Origin: Costus lasius
Taxonomy: Eukaryota; Streptophyta; Magnoliopsida; Zingiberales; Costaceae
Direction: 5' to 3'
Assembly: GCA_027563935.2 (NCBI GenBank)
Contig: CM050453.2
Coordinates: 65,084,018 to 65,148,017 of the forward strand
Length of the DNA stretch: 64,000 bases
The notes below the pieces were generated by a model. The model was given only the letters and a program-made list of their open reading frames with translations. It did no database searches and was not told where the DNA came from. Every line of letters begins with the position of its first letter. Position 1 is the stretch's first letter. The position numbers and the translations under genes were made by a program. Shown here piece after piece: positions 9,678-20,767 of this stretch.

Positions 9678-11483
9678 ATGAGCTTCAATGTGCGATCCCT
9701 ACTGGAAAGGGAGAAGTTTGCTGGGCCAAACTTCTCAAACTGGTTCGGACACCTTAAGATCGTTCTTAAGGCAGAGAGGAAACTGTATGTCCTCGAGACG
9801 GCTGTGCCGCCTCAACCCGCTGCGAACACCGCAAGGGCGGTTCGTGAAGCTTATGAAAAGCATGTCAATGATAGCATTGATGTCGCTTGCCTGATGCTAG
9901 CGTCTATGACGCCACCGCTGCAGCGTCAGCATGAGGATATGTCGGCTATAGAGATTATAGCGAACCTCAAGATGCTGTATGCTGCACAGGCGAGGACTGA
10001 ACGCTATAATCTGACCAAGCTTTTCTTTCAGAGCAAACTGGCTAAAGGGAGCCCAGTGGGAGCTCACGTGCTCAAGATGATTGGGCACAAGGAGGCTCTA
10101 GAGAAACTGGGGCATACCAACAATCAGGAGCTTGCTGTAGACATTATTCTGCAGTCTCTCCCGCCCTCTTTCGATGCGTTCATCATTAACTTTAATATGA
10201 ACAAAATCGACTGTACTCCGGCAGAGCTGCTGAATATGCTCTTGACTACTGAGGAGACTCTGAAGGGAAAGCCTTCGACCTCTGTCTTAATGGTTCCTTC
10301 TAGGAACAAGAAGAAGGGGAAGAAGGGCAAGGCCCCTGTCAAGAGTTACAGCAAGGCTCTGAAGCAAAAAGTTAAGCGGTCAAAGGAATACAGATGTTTC
10401 CACTGTGGCCAGCTAGGTCACTGGAAAGAGGACTGTAAAGCGCTCCAAGGAGACAAGAAGGGAAGCATCGCTTCTGGCTCAGGTATATTTGTGACTGAAG
10501 TCATGATATCATCTTCTTCTATATCATGGGTGTTGGACACTGCATGTGGAGTTCACATTTGTTCAAATGTACAGGAACTCAAGAGAAGAAGACAGGTGGG
10601 ACAGCATGAGGTGGACCTACGAGTTGGAAACGGGCCACGGGTTGCTGCTGTTGCTGTAGGGGAATATTACATCTCATTACCATCTGGCATTGTATTAGAA
10701 TTAAACAATTGTTACTTTGTACCCAGTATTACCAAAAATATTATCTCTATTCCTGCTCTTGTCAGGAAAGGGTTTTCCTTTGAATGCAAGATTTCAAAGT
10801 GTTATCTTACTCTTGATAATATTGTTTATGCTACTGGTTCAATTAACAATGGGTTATTCATGTTGGACATGGAATGTTCTATACAAACTATTGATAATAA
10901 GAAAGCCAAGTATGCTGATGACAGCACCTTGTTATGGCATAGTCGTTTAGGCCATATTAACAAGAAACGCATCAAGCGGTTGCATGATAATGGACTGCTG
11001 GGATCATTCTCCTTTGAGGAGATTGATACATGCAAAGCTTGTTTAATGGGTAAAATGACGAAGTCACCTTTTCCTTATAAAGGTCAAAGGGCTTCAGGTT
11101 TACTTGACCTTATACACAGTGATGTGTGTGGGCCATTTAGTAAACATGCCAGAGGTGGCTATCAATACTTCATCACCTTCACTGATGATTTCAGTAGGTA
11201 CGGTTATGTCTATCTGATGAGACATAAGAGTGAATCTTTTGACAAGTTCAAAGAGTTCAAGAATGAAGTACAAAATCAGCTAGGCCGAAATATCAAGGCA
11301 CTTCGTTCTGATCGAGGTGGAGAATACTTGAGTCATGCGTTTACTGACTATCTGAAGGAGTGTGGGATTATCTCACAGCTCACTCCGCCAGGAACACCGC
11401 AATGGAATGGTGTGTCCGAGAGGAGAAATAGAACGTTACTTGATATGGTTCGTTCTATGATGAGTCAGGCTGCTCTACCTTAG
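9678..11483 (+). pseudogene. gag-pol: Copia Gag-protease-integrase frame, element B
   Basis: 601 codons, starting at ATG (MSFNVRSLLE). Gag is followed by a CCHC knuckle (CFHCGQLGHWKEDC), protease (WVLDTACGVHIC) and integrase with the H-H-C-C finger (WHSRLGH ... CKAC) and D-D-35-E residues in SDVCGP, SDRGGEY and SERRNR. It ends at TAG 11481-11483, where element H has TAC and E has TAT. The frame is still open beyond it for 693 codons, so this single stop is the only obvious coding lesion in B. Numbering is collinear with element E. Confidence 0.92.
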
Positions 11484-13562
11484 TCCTTTTGGGGATTTGC
11501 ACTGGAGACAGCTGCAAAGGTACTAAACCGAGTGCCATCCAAGGCAGTTTCAAAGACGCCATATGAGTTATGGTATGGGAAACAGCCGAGCTTGACATTT
11601 ATCAGGATCTGGGGCTGCGAGGCTTATGTCAAAAAGCTCACCTCTGGGAAACTAGAGAGCAGATCTGAGAAATGTATCTTTGTCGGTTACCCTAAGGAAA
11701 CTAAGGGTTATTATTTCTATGATCCCAAAGAGAACAAAGTATTTGTTGCTCGGACGGCCATATTTCTTGAGAAGGAGTATCTTCTGCAAGAGGCTAGTGG
11801 GAGAGAAATAAAGCTGGATGAGAATCCAGAGGAAGGACAAAGTGCTCAAGCACAGTTGGATGAGCCTGAGCCGGTAGAACAGGTTACTGAACAACCTGAG
11901 GCTCAGATATCACGGGAACCGCGAAGATCGGGAAGGATCCGTCAACAGCCTGAGCGCTATGACGGAGTCTACATCATTGACAATGATGAACCCCTCACTT
12001 ATGCGGATGCGGTCAGTGGACCGGAGTCAGCGAGATGGCTTGAAGCTATGCGCGCCGAGATGGACTCCATGTCAGATAACCAAGTCTGGGATTTGGTTGA
12101 TCCGCCTCCGGGAGTAATCCCTATAGGCTGTAAATGGATCTTCAAGAAGAAGATTGACATGGATGGTAACGTGGTTACCTATAAAGGTAGGCTAGTTGCG
12201 AAAGGTTTCAAACAAATCTACGGGATAGATTATGATGAAACTTTCTCTCCTGTAGCCATGTTCAAGTCTATTCGGATTCTTTTCGCGATAGCAGCATATT
12301 ATGATTATGAGATCTGGCAAATGGATGTGAAGATAGCTTTCCTTAATGGAAATCTGGATGAGGATGTGTATATGACACAACCAGAAGGTTTCACTAATCC
12401 ATCAGATCGTCATAAAATATGCAAGTTAAAGAAGTCCATTTATGGACTTAAACAAGCATCTAGAAGCTGGAATATTCGTTTTGATGAATCAATCTCTGAG
12501 TTTGGTTTCATCAAGAATGAAGATGACCCGTGTGTATATAAGAGGTTTAGTGGGAGCGTGATTACTTTCCTAGTCCTCTACGTCGATGATATCTTAATCA
12601 TTGGAAACGATATTCCTGAACTGCATGCTGTTAAAGCATGGTTAAGGAAATGTTTTCAGATGAAAGATCTAGGAGAAGCAGCCTATGTATTAGGTGTGAA
12701 GATCTACAGGGATAGATCTAAGAGGCTTCTCGGGCTGTGCCAGAGTACTAACATCGATAAGGTCCTGGAGAGATTCCATTTAGAGAATTCTAAAAAAGGA
12801 TATCTTCCAGTCAGACATGGTCTGAATCTTTCGAAGAGTCAGTGTCCACAAACACAGACTGAGAAAGATGAAATGGACAATACGCCTTATGCTTCGGCTA
12901 TTGGGTCCATTATGTATGCGATGTTGTGTACTCGCCCAGACGTCGCTTATGGGTTAAGCGTGACCAGTCGGTTCCAAAGTAATCCAGGATTGGCGCACTG
13001 GATTGCAGTCAAGAACATTTTAAAATATCTGCGGAGGACCAAAGATATGTTCTTGATATATGGTGGTCAGGAAGAACTCAGTATTGAAGGATATACTGAC
13101 GCTTCGTTCCAGTCGGACCAGGATGATTTCCGATCGCAATCAGGCTATGTTTTTAGCTTGAATGGTGGAGCAGTGGTGTGGAAAAGTTTCAAACAGTCAA
13201 CTGTTGCTGATTCCACAACAGAAGCCGAGTATGTTGCAGCCTCGGAAGCATCCAAGGAGGCAGTGTGGATTCGTAAGTTCATTCAGGAACTTGGTGTTGT
13301 TCCTTCGAGTGCAGATCCTTTGGTTATCTTTTGTGATAACACTGGAACAATCGCACAAGCAAAGGAACCACGGTCGCACCAGAAGTCCAAGCACATACAG
13401 AGACGGTTTCATTTGATCCGGGAGATCATTGATCGTGGCGAGATCAAAGTCTGCAAGGTTCATACAGATGACAATCTGGCTGACCCGCTTACCAAGCCTC
13501 TGGCGCAGCAGAAGCATGAGAAGTACTGTAATAATATGGGTTTGAGATTTCTCAACCATTAG
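11484..13562 (+). pseudogene. pol: Copia integrase C-terminus, reverse transcriptase and RNase H, element B
   Basis: In frame with the preceding segment after the TAG. It carries the integrase tail (KCIFVGYPKETKGYYFY), an acidic proline-rich linker, RT with QMDVKIAFLNG and YVDDILIIGND, and RNase H with GYTDAS, TTEAEY, FCDNTG and the final DNLADPLTK. It ends ...LRFLNH at TAG 13560-13562, 10 bp before the polypurine tract. The T-to-I change in QMDVKIAF is peculiar to this copy. Confidence 0.92.
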
Positions 13563-13571
13563 ATTAAGTGC

Positions 13572-13582
13572 AAGTGGGAGAT
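13572..13582 (+). other. Polypurine tract, element B
   Basis: AAGTGGGAGAT abuts the 3' LTR. The same tract precedes every 3' LTR in the window (15888, 19700, 28181, 48845, 58676, and 35842-35832 on the minus strand). It primes plus-strand DNA synthesis in this superfamily. Confidence 0.92.
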
Positions 13583-15261
13583 TGTTGGGGTATGCCCTTA
13601 AGGCTAATGTTTGAGGCCTTGGGATTCTATGAGTATCATGTATATAAACTCTTATGTTTATAAAGGCAATGGTTGTTATTCAGTATGTTACATTGTCTGC
13701 TGCAATAAGTGTGCTTCTGAATAATGTCTCAATGCTGTTCAGCTAGGCTGACATGCTGTAATGTCCTTAGTCGAGATATCTTGGTGAACATGAGACAGCC
13801 TTGATATGATTGAGACTAATATGTGTTCTAATCTTATAGGATGCTTCGAGCATGGAATAAGATGTAGACTCATGGGTACATTGGATGTACTGGACAGACC
13901 CTACTAGGATATTCAATTGCTTGTCACAATGTGAATAATCCTTGTTTGCAACAAGTGGCACATGTCCTCTGACTTGAGATCACTTGTGTTTCTAAATGAT
14001 GATTGTCATTGTTTTGAGGTGGTTCAATATCATTTGAAACATAATGGTTATAGATTCTCTTGGATAATGATCATGAGTCATGTTAGGGCACTAGTGATAG
14101 ATATAGGATTGCCGTCTCCTTGTTTAAGGAGTGAGATGTTCTAAAGGGCCCCCCCTGAATGAGATGATTGAGAATAGTGTATGGCCATACCCAGGTGACT
14201 ATGCTCATCTGATCTAATCATGCTCATCATATTGGAGCTACAGGCTTGACACGCTTGTCCAATAATGAACATCCAGTGGCAAAGGAATCATGTATGCCTA
14301 GTGAGTTGATTCACACTTGTGCTGTGGTTTGGGTGTAGTCTTGGAAGACTCTTTCCTTTATATCGGGAGACAGTGATGTGTTGCTAGATACCCCTCATTG
14401 ATCGTGATAACATAATTTATCGTTACCGACATTTAAAGGAAACCCTTAGGGTCGCACAATTTGATGATATGGCTTACTTAAGTCAGATCGTGTGGACTGA
14501 ATTGTTTAGGTTCAGTTTAAAGGAGTTTAAACTCTGATTGTAAGTGAGATCTGGTCTGATCATGTTTGATTGATTAGGGCTTGAGATCGGTAAGCTTCGA
14601 TCGAGAGATTTGATGCTAGATCGGTGAGATCAAGAGCATCGAGAGATCAACGGTTAGATCTTGAACCTTTAGGTTCAATGAGATCGACCATTGCTTGGGC
14701 TGATTTGGTCTTGAACCAAATTCAATTGAACTGGCTCATCATGTGAGCGCTTGGTTCAAAGGTTCTAATGGTGTAGAGGAGTTGCGGTTCACTTCATGTG
14801 AACGCATAACGGTTAAGAGTAATGGGTTGCTATTTTTGGATTGCAACGCCTCCACGTTGAAAAGAACGTTCTCTCTTATCGCCTCTCATCACCTCTTGAC
14901 GTGTTCTTCCCTCTCGTGTGACAACGCTCTCGACGAGTGTAGAGGAAGGCTTTTTCGGCAAGCACCAAAGGATCTCATCTCCTCCACGCAAAGGACCCTT
15001 GAAGCTTTGCTAGCACAAAGACGACAAGGAGAAGCCATTCCTCATCTTGTGTGCGTCAACTAGGGAGAAGATCCCTTTCGATCTTTGCTTCCAACACACC
15101 ATCCAAAGAATGGCGATGGTATGAACCTTCTTGATGTTTGCAATCGGTCTTTTCTATAGTTGATCATATATCATGCTAGTGATCCCTAGAAACCCTTTTT
15201 CCGCTGCAAAATTATACATGCGCCCTTTAGGGTTTCACTCCCCCTTGAAGGGGACCCTTCA
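13583..15261 (+). repeat. 3' LTR of element B
   Basis: 1679 bp, the same length as 6186-7864, TGTTGGGG...CCCTTCA, followed by duplication atatg (15262-15266). Differences from the 5' LTR include TATAGATTCTC for TATAGACTATC and AACATAATT for AACGTAAGT. The latter weakens the U3 hairpin in this copy. Confidence 0.96.
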
Positions 15262-15266
15262 ATATG

Positions 15267-15877
15267 CTGTAAGCATAACTAGCTGATACCAATCCAATCC
15301 AAGTTTGCAGCACTGGGTGGCTGTAAAGAACATCCTAAAGTATCTGAGAAGAACTAAGGATCTGTACTTGGTCTATGGGGGACAGGAAGAGCTCAGTATG
15401 CAGGGCTACACTGATGCATCGTTCCAGTCTGACCCTGACGACTTTAGATCGTAGGCCGGCTATGTGTTCAAGATGAATGGAGGCGCTGTATGCTGGAAGA
15501 GCTTCAAGCAATCCACCATAGCAGATTCTACAACCGAGGCTGAGTATGTGGCCTCTTCTAAAGCAGCCAAGGAAGCCGTTTGGATAAGGAAGTTCTTATG
15601 TGATCTTCAGGTGGTCCCTAGTGCAATGGATCCCATTGAACTCTACTGTGACAACAATGGAGCAATTGTACAAGCTAAGGAACCACTGTCTCATCAAAGA
15701 TCCAAACACATACTCAGGAGATTTCACCAGATCAGAGAGATCATTGACAGAGGTGATGTCAAGATTAGCAGAGTTGACACAGAGAACATTCTGGCAGACC
15801 CATTGACCAAGGCTTTGGCGCAGCAGAAGCATGATGGTCACGCTAGAGATATGGGGTTGATATTCCTCAACTTCTAG
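15267..15877 (+). pseudogene. pol: RT C-terminus and RNase H of element A (continuation)
   Basis: Resumes the element A frame after B. It encodes the thumb region (NPSLQHWVAVKNILKYLRRTKDLYLVYGG) and RNase H (GYTDAS, TTEAEY, YCDNNG, ENILADPLTK), ending ...LIFLNF at TAG 15875-15877. Two stops, TGA (CGA in element D) near 15282 and TAG (CAG in element D) at about 15453, both fit C-to-T decay. Confidence 0.9.
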
Positions 15878-15887
15878 GCCTTAGTGC

Positions 15888-15898
15888 GAGTGGGAGAT
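15888..15898 (+). other. Polypurine tract, element A
   Basis: CGAGTGGGAGAT-type purine run directly before the 3' LTR of element A, with one variant base relative to the AAGTGGGAGAT of the other copies. Confidence 0.88.
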
Positions 15899-17846
15899 TG
15901 TTGGTGTATATGCCCTAGGACCTAGTTTTGGTCCACTTACGTATTACTTGACTTTGATATTTATATCATTCTGGCATTGTTGTTATCTATGTTTGTTTAC
16001 ATCTGCGCATATGTACTAACATGATAATGTCCGTGGAGACAGATTGGATCTGTGCTCGAACTATAGTCCCCAGTCAATGTACCTTAGTGGATATGGGACA
16101 ACTATGGTACTTGTGAGACTGGTATGTGGGCTGGTTAGGCATGTGGTGCTAACGCAGACACATGGGTATATCATTGGAGGATATACTGGATAGACCCGCT
16201 GTGAGGCAATGACTTGGTGTCATAAGTTATCCTCACAAGTGACAGGAGATGCATTGATCCCTTGACTTGAGGTCATTGACCATTCTATATGCTTAGGGAC
16301 TTGCTTTGATACAACCTAACACCTCACCGTAGTTGGGAGGTCATAACGGTTGTCATTGAGCATGTCACGACCCATATGAGAAGGTCAATGGACAGACAAA
16401 GGATTTGCCCCTTCCTTAGGGAAGCTTGATATCCATGGAGCTCCTCTATGGTTCTATGACTGAAAGTGTATGGCCATACCCAGGTGAGAACCTGATTCAG
16501 TCATAGCCATGTGATTGGATGAAAACAAGTGGTGACACACTTGTCCAATCGGATATCAGTTCAGCAAAGAGACTGTAATGCATCTGTACCTAGTTGCGAT
16601 GATGGGGATGTCGATACCGATATCCATTCCAATGACCTGGGTAGCAGCGATGCACTGCTAGGTGCCACTCACTGCTTGTGGTGACCTTTGGTCAGCACTG
16701 CCGGCGTCAGAGGAACCTACAGGGTCGCACACCTTGATAATTGAGTTCTCTTATTGATTGGGAAGCCTTATGATCGAGTTATTGGATAACTCGGATCTAA
16801 TTGGGAGATTTCATCACCGCCAATGCGCCTGATGAGGTGGAAGATAGTTATTGGAGCCAAACTTCATTTTTGGCAGGTTGACCCATATTTGACCATGATT
16901 GGTCACATGTGGATTAGGATTGCATTGGATTGGATCCAAGTGCTTAATCAACCCATGTAATGGAGTTTGGGCTAGCTCATTATCCAATGAGGCCCAATAA
17001 TAAGTTCTCATGAAGAGAAAAGAGGCTAAAAAGGTATAATGGGGAGAAGCCCAACCCCATTGGCGCCTAAGGGGCATAATGGGGTTAGGGTGGCAAAATT
17101 GCTTCATTAAGGAAGCAATTGGCGCCTAGCCCTTCTCCCTTGATGGTATGAATGCCTTTAAGGCATGTCTTGGGCTGATATGGTGCTTGGGCAATTATGG
17201 ATAGGTTGAATGAATTTTATGGTAAAGTCTTGGAGACTTTCCTTGCATCAAACCTCCTCATCCTAGCCCTACACTTGTCATGATCCTAGCCCTTGCCCTA
17301 ACCGCCTCTTGCCCTATATATGTGACCCTAGCCGCCCTCTCTTGCAAGTATTCTTCCTTGGAGGCGTGAACACATCAAGAGGGGCGAGAGCAAGGGACAA
17401 AGGTGGCGGAACCTCTTCCTTCCTTCCATCAAGCCGCAAGTCTTCTTCCTTTCTTCTTCTCGGCGCAAGTGAAGAAAGCTCTTGGCGGCTTCCTTTCCTC
17501 TTCATCTTCTCTTGGCGCATCCTTTCCTCTTGGTGGCGCAAGTGAAGTGGAGCATCTCCCTAAGGCTTCGATCTTCTTCCCGAGGCTAGCACCGGGCGTG
17601 GAAGAAGAGGACTCGAGACATCCGTGTGTGTGAAACTGCAGAGGGCGCACGCTTGGGCGCCTATCACAACATCGGCTTCTCCTTGCTTCAAGGTACCTCC
17701 TAACTCATCGTGTCGACTCTCTTGCTTGCGATCTTCACTGGGTTTTTGGGACCGGCCTATTTCGGGGACATTCTTTCGTTGTGCAATGTATGTATGTATG
17801 TCTATAACTCTGAAAAATTGTAAAATGTCCCCGGGGTTTCCCAACA
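15899..17846 (+). repeat. 3' LTR of element A
   Basis: 1948 bp, TGTTGGTGTA...CCCAACA. It contains the TATGGCCATA block (16469-16478), a TATA box TATATAT at 17315-17321 and the pyrimidine-rich transcribed part. At about 17620 it reads CCGTG where the 5' LTR has CCATG. The single ATG in the 5' exon of A therefore looks like a recent mutation, and the ancestral exon was ATG-free. Confidence 0.96.
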
Positions 17847-17851
17847 CAACT

Positions 17852-19680
17852 GTGTGGTGAAATTCAAAGAAAGAAAGAGGAACACATTGGATGTAGTTCC
17901 ATCTTTGAATAGTCATGCAAATTTACTTCCTTTAGAGGCCATGCAAGCAACTGTTCTGACACTCCATAGTGTGTGTTTGTGGGGCACTGAGGGTGCTATT
18001 TCTATCCTAGTGAGAATAAATTATTTGTTGCTCAATCTGCTGTCTTTCTTAAGGAGATTTTTCTTTTAAAGAAGCTAGTAGGAGTAGATTTGATTAGGAC
18101 GAGGTCCAAAAACAGCCACAAACAATTAGACACAGATGGAAAGGTATCGCACATGCAGGTTGAAAGTCAACCTGAGGTTCAAGTAACACAGGAACCACAT
18201 AAGTCTGGATAGATTCGAAATGCTGGGTATGACGAATTTTTCATCATGGATGAACCTAAGACTTATGAGGAAATGGAAGCGGTCGGTGGACCAGATTCCA
18301 AGAAATGGCTAAGCGCCATAAGAACCGTAATGGACTCCATGTCTGCTAATCAAGTGTGAGACTTGATTGAGCCGCCAAAGGGGTAACACCCTTAGGCTAT
18401 AATTGGATCTCCAAGGAAGATGGACGTGGAAGGTAACAATGTTACCTATGATGACAAGCTAGTGAATGAAATTTCAGATAAGTCCACTGGGTGGATAGTG
18501 ATGAAAATTTTCACAAATAGCTATGTTTGAATCCATTAGGTATTTGCTTGTTATAATTGCATATTCTGTTATAGCGTGTTATGAAAAAGTGCTTTTCTTA
18601 ATAGACGTTTGGAAGAGAATGTCTATATGGAATTAGCTGGAAATTTTTCATACAATGGCCATAAAGATATGCATGGTCTTATGCAAGTATCCTGTGTTTA
18701 TAAGAAGATCAGTGGAGCATCATAGTGTTTCTTGTTCTACTAGATTGACGGTAATCTCCTCACATGAAATGACATCCCAGCTCTTCACGCGGTGAAGTAA
18801 ATGCTAGGGAAGTATTTCGAGAAGAATGATGTAGGGAATGTGGCCTATATACTAGGCATGAGGATCTATTGGGATCCAAGGAAGTCATTGCCCTTTAGTC
18901 AATCTATGTTCATCCAAGAATTTCTGGAGAGGTTCATATTAGGTGATTCCAAATGTTGATACCTTCTAGGGAGATATGGTCTGACTCTCACAAGGATGCT
19001 ATGTCCACAAACATAGCAAGAGAGAAGTAACATGAGTCTTGAATCCTGATACATTGAGTATAGGATAGATCATGTTTTGTGCAAAGTGCATGAGACCATA
19101 TATGGCGAATGCTTGGAGCATGGCCAGTAAGTTTCAATCAGATCCTAGTGTTTAACACTGGATAGCTGTGATAGCAATCCTTTAATACTTGGGAAGTATA
19201 AAGGATTAAGATCTAGTCTGTGATAGACAGGAAGAACTTTGTGTACAGGGTACACTGATACTTCGTTCCAGTCTAAAGACTATAGTTCACAGCCAAGATT
19301 TGCATTTGCCTTATTGTGGGGATGTAAGCTGGAAGAGCTTTGTGCAAACCACAGTGTCAAATTCTACAATTAAGGCTGAGTACATTGCAGCTTCTTGTGG
19401 CAGCCAAGGAAGCAGCTTCATTCACATGAACTTGATTTAGTTCCTGGTGCTTGATGGTTCAGTATGATTCTTACTAGAGACACAGCATAAGAGAGGGAAC
19501 TTGGCAATCAAGTATGTACTGCAGCAATATCATCTGATCTTGGAGATCATGGATAAGGATGATGACTCAAATTTGCAAAATAAACACAGACAGCAATCTA
19601 GAAAACCCACTGACATAGCCTCTAGCGCAGCGAAAGCTAAATAAGTCATACTAGAGACATAGGGATTGATTAAACATCAG
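17852..19680 (+). pseudogene. pol: Heavily decayed copia integrase-RT-RNase H, element C
   Basis: Similarity to elements A and D runs through in changing frames. It starts at the integrase motif corresponding to NGVSERRNRTLLDMVRS. A deletion of about 260 bp near 17970 then joins to the VFVG...FYPSENK region. Next come the linker (EVQVTQEPHKSG then stop), RT remnants including an FKNS-like palm and degraded active site near 18745, and RNase H remnants with TTEAEY-like and NLENPLT-like sequence. Many stops and frameshifts are present. It retains CAG at the linker codon that is TAG in both A and D. Confidence 0.75.
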
Positions 19681-19699
19681 TTGCCCTTGGTCTTAGTGC

Positions 19700-19710
19700 A
19701 AGTGGGAGAT
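19700..19710 (+). other. Polypurine tract, element C
   Basis: AAGTGGGAGAT directly before TGTTGGTGTA. It fixes the start of the C 3' LTR. Confidence 0.88.
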
Positions 19711-20736
19711 TGTTGGTGTATATGCCCTGAAGACCAATGTATGGACATGGTCAGGCATTGTTTGAATGTACTTTGATATAAATAATATTATTAATAGAGG
19801 CATGGTCGTTATTATGCAGACTTCTCTATTTGTGTTGATGTATTGAGTTTCATAAATAATGTCCCAGGAGTTTGGATTGGATCCATTCTCATAAGCTATC
19901 CCTAGTCAAGGTACCTTAGCAGATATGGGATAGCTTTGGTACATGTGAGACTAGTGTATGGGCTGGTTGGGTGCGAGGCACAGTAACGCAGACATATAGG
20001 TGCATTGGATGCACTGGAGTGATCCACCGTGAGGATTGACTTGTCTAGTCAACAATTCAATCTCACATGCAAGAGGTTTGCATTGATCCTTAGACTTGAG
20101 ATATTCATGTCTAGATTTGATGATGGATATGCTTTGATGCAATCTTACGTCTCTCCGTAATTGGGAGACCAAAACGATTGTCATTGGGCATGTCATAAGT
20201 CATGTAGAGACATGGATGACCAATAGTAGGATTTGCCCCTTCCTTCAGAGGAAGCATGATATCCACTTTGGGGCGCCCCACCTCATTGGTGCATGACAGG
20301 AATGTGTGGCCACACTGATTGAGTCATGACCAATAGATTGGATTAATAAACTTGAGACTAATCCAATGGCAGGATATCAGTTCAGGCAAAGGGATCTAGA
20401 ATGCATGGGAATCCTCGTTGCTGGTTAGGGAGTTGTTGCCAAATGACTTAAGTCCTGTGACATGGGTAGTAGTGATGTGTTGCTAGATACCCCTCACTAC
20501 TTATGATGTTTCATCATCATTGTCATCATCATGTGGATCCTAGAGGGTCACACGCAATAGACTCTTGGCGTTGTTTTATGATCTAGATATCTTGGAATGT
20601 ATATTTGAGTTCATTCTGATTCTAAGTCCAAGACAGATTCATGGTTGAATCTGAGTCCAATTGGGATTCATGGGTTTATCCATATCCTGGCCAAGTATGT
20701 ACTCTGTATGGGAGTTGAACTTGGACTTGGGACTAT
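19711..20736 (+). repeat. 3' LTR of element C, first piece
   Basis: 1026 bp from TGTTGG to the insertion point of element D, whose duplication actat occupies 20732-20736. It contains a decayed relative of the TATGGCCATA block (TGTGGCCACA near 20308) and a U3 hairpin TGATG-TTT-CATCA (20504-20516). The order of blocks matches the A and B family LTRs (GATGTGTTGCTAGATACCCCTC, then hairpin, then AGGGTC.CAC), showing common descent of all three LTR types. Short frames at 19951-20196 and 20645-20929 are not genes. Confidence 0.85.
20732..20736. repeat. Target site duplication of element D (left copy)
   Basis: ACTAT, repeated at 50834-50838, 30 kb away. This perfect pair, together with equal LTR lengths, proves that everything between belongs to one insertion event plus later nested ones. 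Confidence 0.93.
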
Positions 20737-20767
20737 TGTTGGTGTATACGCCCTAGGACCTAGTTTT
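20737..20767 (+). repeat. 5' LTR of element D, first 31 bp
   Basis: TGTTGGTGTATACGCCC... up to the insertion of element E, whose duplication gtttt lies at 20763-20767. It continues at 29933. Confidence 0.93.

Larger units (their letters stand above)
6186..15261 (+). mobile_element. Ty1/copia element B, complete, inserted in RT of element A
   Basis: 9076 bp. LTRs of exactly 1679 bp at both ends start TGTTGGGG and end CCCTTCA, with perfect 5-bp duplications atatg on each side. It contains primer site, leader, gag-pol with a single in-frame stop, and polypurine tract. The LTRs show roughly a dozen differences by eye (under 1%), fewer than those of host element A, as expected for a later insertion. 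Confidence 0.97.
1..17846 (+). mobile_element. Ty1/copia element A (5' end outside window), split by element B
   Basis: Copia LTR retrotransposon in the order LTR, primer site, long leader, gag-PR-INT-RT-RNase H, polypurine tract, LTR. Positions 1-1590 match 16257-17846 base for base in length, so only the first 358 bp of its 5' LTR lie before the window. It is interrupted by element B, flanked by atatg at 6181-6185 and 15262-15266. Without B the visible part is about 8.8 kb. It sits inside the integrase region of the older element C. Its own target duplication should be caact (17847-17851), which cannot be confirmed because the left flank is missing. Its LTRs differ at dozens of sites by eye, so it is older than B. 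Confidence 0.95.

Noticed and set aside
17854..18069. A separate small gene after the A 3' LTR
   Set aside because: It aligns with decayed copia integrase of element C.
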